NCBI RefSeq assembly: GCF_013340935.1
Contig: NZ_WHOS01000073.1
Coordinates: 1 to 35,077, forward strand
Reading direction: 5' to 3'
Length of the DNA: 35,077 bases
Origin: Azospirillum melinis
GTDB lineage: Bacteria > Pseudomonadota > Alphaproteobacteria > Azospirillales > Azospirillaceae
Shown: positions 32,562-35,077 of the stretch, in pieces
How positions within the stretch are numbered: the first letter of the stretch is position 1
How the letters are laid out: every line of letters starts with the position of its first letter
The notes under the pieces: model-generated
What the model was told of the DNA's origin: nothing
What the model saw: the letters and a program-made list of their open reading frames with translations, nothing else
Database searches by the model: none
Program-made: the position numbers and the translations under genes

Positions 32562-32618
32562 TAATTCTTCAATTCATGAATTGAAAAATTCATGGGTTCG
32601 TAAAGGGATAAATTTATC
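32562..32618. promoter_or_regulatory. Downstream partition-like repeats and repA operator
   Basis: CAATTCATGAATTGA (32570-32584) and AAATTCATGGGTTCG (32586-32600) repeat the upstream element, again 16 bp apart. The first lies within the 18-bp palindrome TTCAATTCATGAATTGAA (32568-32585). The palindrome GATAAATTTATC (32607-32618) touches the repA start codon and overlaps its GGGAT ribosome site, so it may be a repA operator. Confidence 0.65.
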
Positions 32619-33512
32619 ATGGCCCGACGCTCCACCCGCTCTGCTCCCGACCAGATGGATTTATTCGTCGCCCTGGCTGTCGACGTGCCGCTGCGGGACG
32701 TCCGCGATACCATGGAGCGGCCATTCTTCAGCCTGTCGAAGTCACCGCGCGGGAAGCCGATCGAGTACGAGGTGGGCGACGCCAAGGTGATCGTGCGGGC
32801 GCCGGAAGACGTCGGCATCGCCACGATCTGGGACGCGGATATCCTGATCTGGGCGGCGAGCCAGATCACCGAGGCGATCAACCGCGGGCTGGCGGTGTCT
32901 CCGGTGCTAAGAGCGCCGGCCTATCAGATTTTGCGGGCGATCCACCGACCCACGGGCGGCGAGGATTACGGCCGCTTGCGGGATGCGCTGCGCCGTCTCA
33001 ACGCGACCTATGTGGAGACCACAATCCGGTCGAAGGGCAAGCCCACGGGCTTCACTTGGCTGTCACGCTGGACCGAGGACCCCCAGCCGGATGGCCGATC
33101 CTTTTTCACCGTCGAATTGCCCGGTTGGTTTTTCGATGGTGTGGTTGCGCAAGGGGGCGTGCTCCGGATCGATCCTCGCTATTTCGACCTCACAGGGGGC
33201 ATTGAGCGCTGGATGTACCGGGTTGCCCGAAAGCATGCGGGCAACCAGTCGGCCGGCTGGCCGCTGTCGATGAAGGCGCTGTACCAGAAATCGGGATCAA
33301 CCCAGAGACCGAGTGATTTTGCCCGACAGGTCCGCGCTGTGGTGGAGGCGAACCAGCTGCCGGAATACTGGCTGACGCTGGATAAGCAAGGGAAGGACGA
33401 GATCGTCCACATGGTGCGTCGATCCTTCCTCGCTTTGGACCATCCCGGGTACGAAAGGGGCGGGGACTCGGCGGATCACCCGCAAGCCCTTTCCACAGGC
33501 GTTTCGGGTTAA
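32619..33512 (+). CDS. repA: RPA-type plasmid replication initiator RepA
   Basis: This 297-residue initiator shows the RPA family pattern: ERPFFSLSKSPRGKPIEYEVG, ATIWDADILIWAASQITEAINRG, YGRLRDALRRLNATYVETTIR, FTVELPGWFFDGVV, YFDLTGGIERWMYRVARKHAGNQ and LYQKSGSTQRPSDFARQVRAVVEANQLPEYWL. It should bind the downstream iterons and open the origin. It has two winged-helix-like halves. The ATG follows directly on a 12-bp palindrome, suggesting autoregulation. An inverted copy of the iteron lies inside its 3' end (33467-33483), so binding there could also stop or limit RepA synthesis. Confidence 0.93.
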   Translation: MARRSTRSAPDQMDLFVALAVDVPLRDVRDTMERPFFSLSKSPRGKPIEYEVGDAKVIVRAPEDVGIATIWDADILIWAASQITEAINRGLAVSPVLRAPAYQILRAIHRPTGGEDYGRLRDALRRLNATYVETTIRSKGKPTGFTWLSRWTEDPQPDGRSFFTVELPGWFFDGVVAQGGVLRIDPRYFDLTGGIERWMYRVARKHAGNQSAGWPLSMKALYQKSGSTQRPSDFARQVRAVVEANQLPEYWLTLDKQGKDEIVHMVRRSFLALDHPGYERGGDSADHPQALSTGVSG

Positions 33513-33719
33513 GAGAGTTAAATAGAGTAGAAGTTAAGAAGTTAAGGGCTGAATTACCCTTTCCAAATCAAAGCTTTAGTGATGATTTGTGCGGGTGATC
33601 CGCCGCGATTCGCGCGGGTGTTCCGCCGATAAAGGGTGCGGGTGATCCGCCGATAGCACTGCGGGTGATCCGCCGATAGCTTCCACAGGCTGCTTGGATT
33701 TACCCACAGGGGGGAATGA
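33467..33719 (+). other. Iteron replication origin
   Basis: Four direct iterons, GCGGGTGATCCGCCGAT or close variants, start at 33591, 33614, 33638 and 33661 (23-24 bp steps). A near-perfect inverted copy (16 of 17) lies at 33467-33483 in the end of repA. Between them is an AT-rich stretch (33508-33585) with four GTTAA repeats at 33508, 33517, 33533 and 33541, a likely melting region. DnaA-box-like CTTTCCACA (around 33489) and TTACCCACA (around 33700) flank the array. This is the expected layout of an iteron-controlled plasmid origin. Confidence 0.9.
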
Positions 33720-34148
33720 ATGGCCGCGTCTGCTGATGAAAGACCGCTGTTGACCGATAAGTATGGTCGGCGGTTGGCAAAGATCATAAAGCGAGAGTAC
33801 GGGGTTCGTTACACGCAAGCCTTGGATATTGTGGCGATCCAGTACGGATACACGAACTGGCAGGACGCGCAGAAGGCATTTGCTTCTACGGATACGTCGA
33901 AATGGTTCGCGAAGCGGCTTGCCCGGAAAGAAAAGACAAAGAAGCGGTTACAGCTGCGTTCCGAACAGAAACTGGTGCTCCGCATTCAAGAAGGGCGCGA
34001 GCGCTTTGCAAAGGAAGGTCAAGGCGCGTCACCGCTGTGGCGGTACCGCTCTCCCATTGCGCGGATGCGGATGGGGGAAAAATGGGTGCCGGTCGACCAG
34101 CTGGCGGCGACCGTGGTGATCTTTCCGAAGTCTGATGATGCGGTGTAG
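33720..34148 (+). CDS. Hypothetical plasmid protein with YGYTNW motif
   Basis: The ATG starts immediately after the iteron region. The 142 residues include SADERPLLTDKYGRRLAK, then YTQALDIVAIQYGYTNWQDAQKAF (about 31-54), which resembles the SHS-CLE-A-GY-NW region seen in plasmid proteins called glyoxalase superfamily, and a basic C-terminal half. Function unknown. It may be linked to replication or plasmid upkeep by its position. Confidence 0.65.
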   Translation: MAASADERPLLTDKYGRRLAKIIKREYGVRYTQALDIVAIQYGYTNWQDAQKAFASTDTSKWFAKRLARKEKTKKRLQLRSEQKLVLRIQEGRERFAKEGQGASPLWRYRSPIARMRMGEKWVPVDQLAATVVIFPKSDDAV

Positions 34149-34231
34149 CGAAGGGGGCGGGCGGCGCCGGCCGTCCGGCTCCGGCCCCGCCTGGGCGGTT
34201 GTAGATCTCCATGTTCCATGCCGCCGCTGAA

Positions 34232-34272
34232 ACGACAAGGGCCGCCGGGCGGGTGCCGGCGGCCCTTGTCGT
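34232..34272. terminator. Strong bidirectional hairpin terminator
   Basis: ACGACAAGGGCCGCCGG (34232-34248) and CCGGCGGCCCTTGTCGT (34256-34272) form a perfect 17-bp stem with a 7-base loop, between converging genes. A TTT run is present on the minus-strand side. Confidence 0.8.
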
Positions 34273-34289
34273 GAAGGGGATGGGGTGCC

Positions 34290-34550
34290 TCACTCGACCG
34301 TCCAGCACCAATCCAGGGCGCGGCCGGCGGTCATGGTGCGGTAGCCGGGACCGGGATCGCGTCCCTCACCGCTCCATTCCAGGGCGGCCACGATGCGGGG
34401 TTGGGGCGCCTTCTCCGACCCGTTGCCGATGGGGTCGGGACGAACCCCGACGCAAGTGAACCGGAACCCTTCGAGCCAGACGATCTGACCGGCGGTCAGC
34501 GAGGCGGCGGGGATGCTTTTCATGGTGGGGCGACTGGCGATGCAGGACAT
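34290..34550 (-). CDS. Hypothetical small protein
   Basis: The ATG at 34550 has GGGAG 7 bases upstream. The 86 residues are soluble and beta-like (ASLTAGQIVWLEGFRFTCVG) with a Trp-containing C-terminus. No family is recognised. It converges on the gene before it across a strong hairpin. Confidence 0.62.
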   Translation of the reverse strand: MSCIASRPTMKSIPAASLTAGQIVWLEGFRFTCVGVRPDPIGNGSEKAPQPRIVAALEWSGEGRDPGPGYRTMTAGRALDWCWTVE

Positions 34551-34613
34551 GGGGTCTCCCGGATGTGGAGCGTGTTGGAAGGAAAGGGCGGGCGCGCTGG
34601 GCGCCCGTCCCGG

Positions 34614-34793
34614 TCAGCGTGGCACCTGGGCGAAGCTGATGCTGGGCGGCGGGCGGTCCTGCTGGCGGGCGAGGTCCTGCCAGAAGCGGAACTCGGCCTC
34701 CGCCCGGTCGCGCGACACGAAGGCGGGGGTTCCGGCCCAGACGGTGCAGCCGGTGCCGCGGCGGTCATACATCGTGATCAGATAGGCCATCAT
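34614..34793 (-). CDS. 59-residue hypothetical protein
   Basis: A short frame on the minus strand begins with two ATG codons (34793 and 34790) and AAGGA about 8 bases upstream. The product (MMAYLITMYDRRGTGC, then AFVSRDRAEAEFRFWQDL) is a small soluble protein with a helical centre. It lies in line with the 34290-34550 gene. Codon use and ribosome site favour a real gene. Role unknown. Confidence 0.6.
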   Translation of the reverse strand: MMAYLITMYDRRGTGCTVWAGTPAFVSRDRAEAEFRFWQDLARQQDRPPPSISFAQVPR

Positions 34794-34857
34794 GCGGGCG
34801 GTCCTTGTCGGGAGCGATGGGGGTGGGGAGGCGGGCGGTGCGCCTCCCCGGCGGCGG

Positions 34858-35077
34858 TCAGGCGGCGCGGCTGCGGGCGCGGAAGAAGGCGTCGACGGCC
34901 TCGGTGAGGGCCGCGGCGGTCAGGGTGGGGGCGATGGCGGCGAGGGTGTGGGCGGCGGCGAAGCGGGGGGCGGCGGGGGGGGAGGGGGCGGGGGGGGGGG
35001 GGAAGCCGGCGCGGGCCGCGCCGCGGGGGCAGGCGCCGGCCAAGGCGTGGACGCGGGTGGGTCGCGGCCGGGGCGGG
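34858..35077 (-). CDS. Partial hypothetical protein at right edge
   Basis: The frame remains open from the TGA at 34858 through the window edge, so its start is missing. The C-terminal part (about 30 residues: AAHTLAAIAPTLTAAALTEAVDAFFRARSRAA) looks genuinely coding. The part near the edge is Pro-rich because of the G homopolymer and may be mis-sequenced. No function is assigned. Confidence 0.4.
   Translation of the reverse strand, partial: PPRPRPTRVHALAGACPRGAARAGFPPPPAPSPPAAPRFAAAHTLAAIAPTLTAAALTEAVDAFFRARSRAA
34966..35002. other. G-homopolymer tract near right edge
   Basis: This stretch is almost entirely G, including a run of about 14. Such tracts are uncommon in coding DNA and can result from sequencing error at contig ends. 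Confidence 0.7.

Noticed and set aside
1..35077. CRISPR array or tRNA genes
   Set aside because: No regularly spaced identical repeats with unique spacers and no cloverleaf-like segments with conserved T-loop bases were seen by eye. A tRNA search program would settle it.

Overview
The window looks like about 35 kb of a temperate phage-plasmid from a GC-rich alphaproteobacterium, plausibly an Azospirillum-like member of the Rhodospirillales. The host is inferred from base composition and protein style only. A siphovirus-type tail, lysis and immunity region is joined to a complete plasmid maintenance module: a ParA ATPase, a partner DNA-binding protein, an RPA-type RepA initiator and an iteron origin. 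No integrase is visible. Head and packaging genes are absent and probably lie beyond the left edge.

Layout. (1) 82-18716, + strand: tail genes. In order these are a small structural protein, a tail tube protein, a gene of unknown role, a tail assembly chaperone with a clear programmed -1 frameshift signal (GGGAAAC), a 2944-residue tape measure protein with a lytic transglycosylase domain, tail-tip proteins and a probable fibre. (2) 18792-20723, + strand: lysis region with a polytopic membrane protein, a GH24 endolysin with a peptidoglycan-binding domain, and a holin-like protein. Intrinsic terminators separate these genes. (3) 20724-21425: non-coding, with an AT-rich dyad-filled centre. (4) 21426-23514, - strand: an acyl-homoserine-lactone synthase (LuxI family), a LuxR-type receptor-regulator and an HTH repressor, with a 52-residue membrane peptide on the + strand between luxR and the repressor. 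(5) 23676-31529, + strand: early genes. These are a Ner-like regulator, an Ogr/Delta zinc-finger activator, a probable C4-type antisense RNA with an icd-like leader gene and a Bro-N antirepressor, a primase-helicase, an adenine methyltransferase-like protein, a DUF5131 (Gp37/Gp68) protein and small accessory genes. (6) 31528-33719: parA, a parB-like gene, repA and the iteron origin, with matched repeat clusters on both sides of parAB. (7) 33720-35077: small hypothetical genes ending in a poly-G tract.

How it fits together. The element probably persists as a low-copy plasmid (RepA plus ParA and partner). The repressor, Ner, C4 RNA and antirepressor set the lysis-lysogeny decision, and Ogr probably turns on late genes. 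The notable addition is a complete LuxI-LuxR pair on the repressor strand, placed between the lysis genes and the immunity switch. Dyads with related half-sites lie upstream of luxI, luxR and ner. A phage-plasmid that both makes and senses its own homoserine-lactone signal is the main hypothesis from this window.

Limits. Bases 1-40 are an exact inverted copy of 180-219, and the right end has a long G homopolymer, so both ends may contain assembly errors. All functions are read from sequence patterns without database searches.
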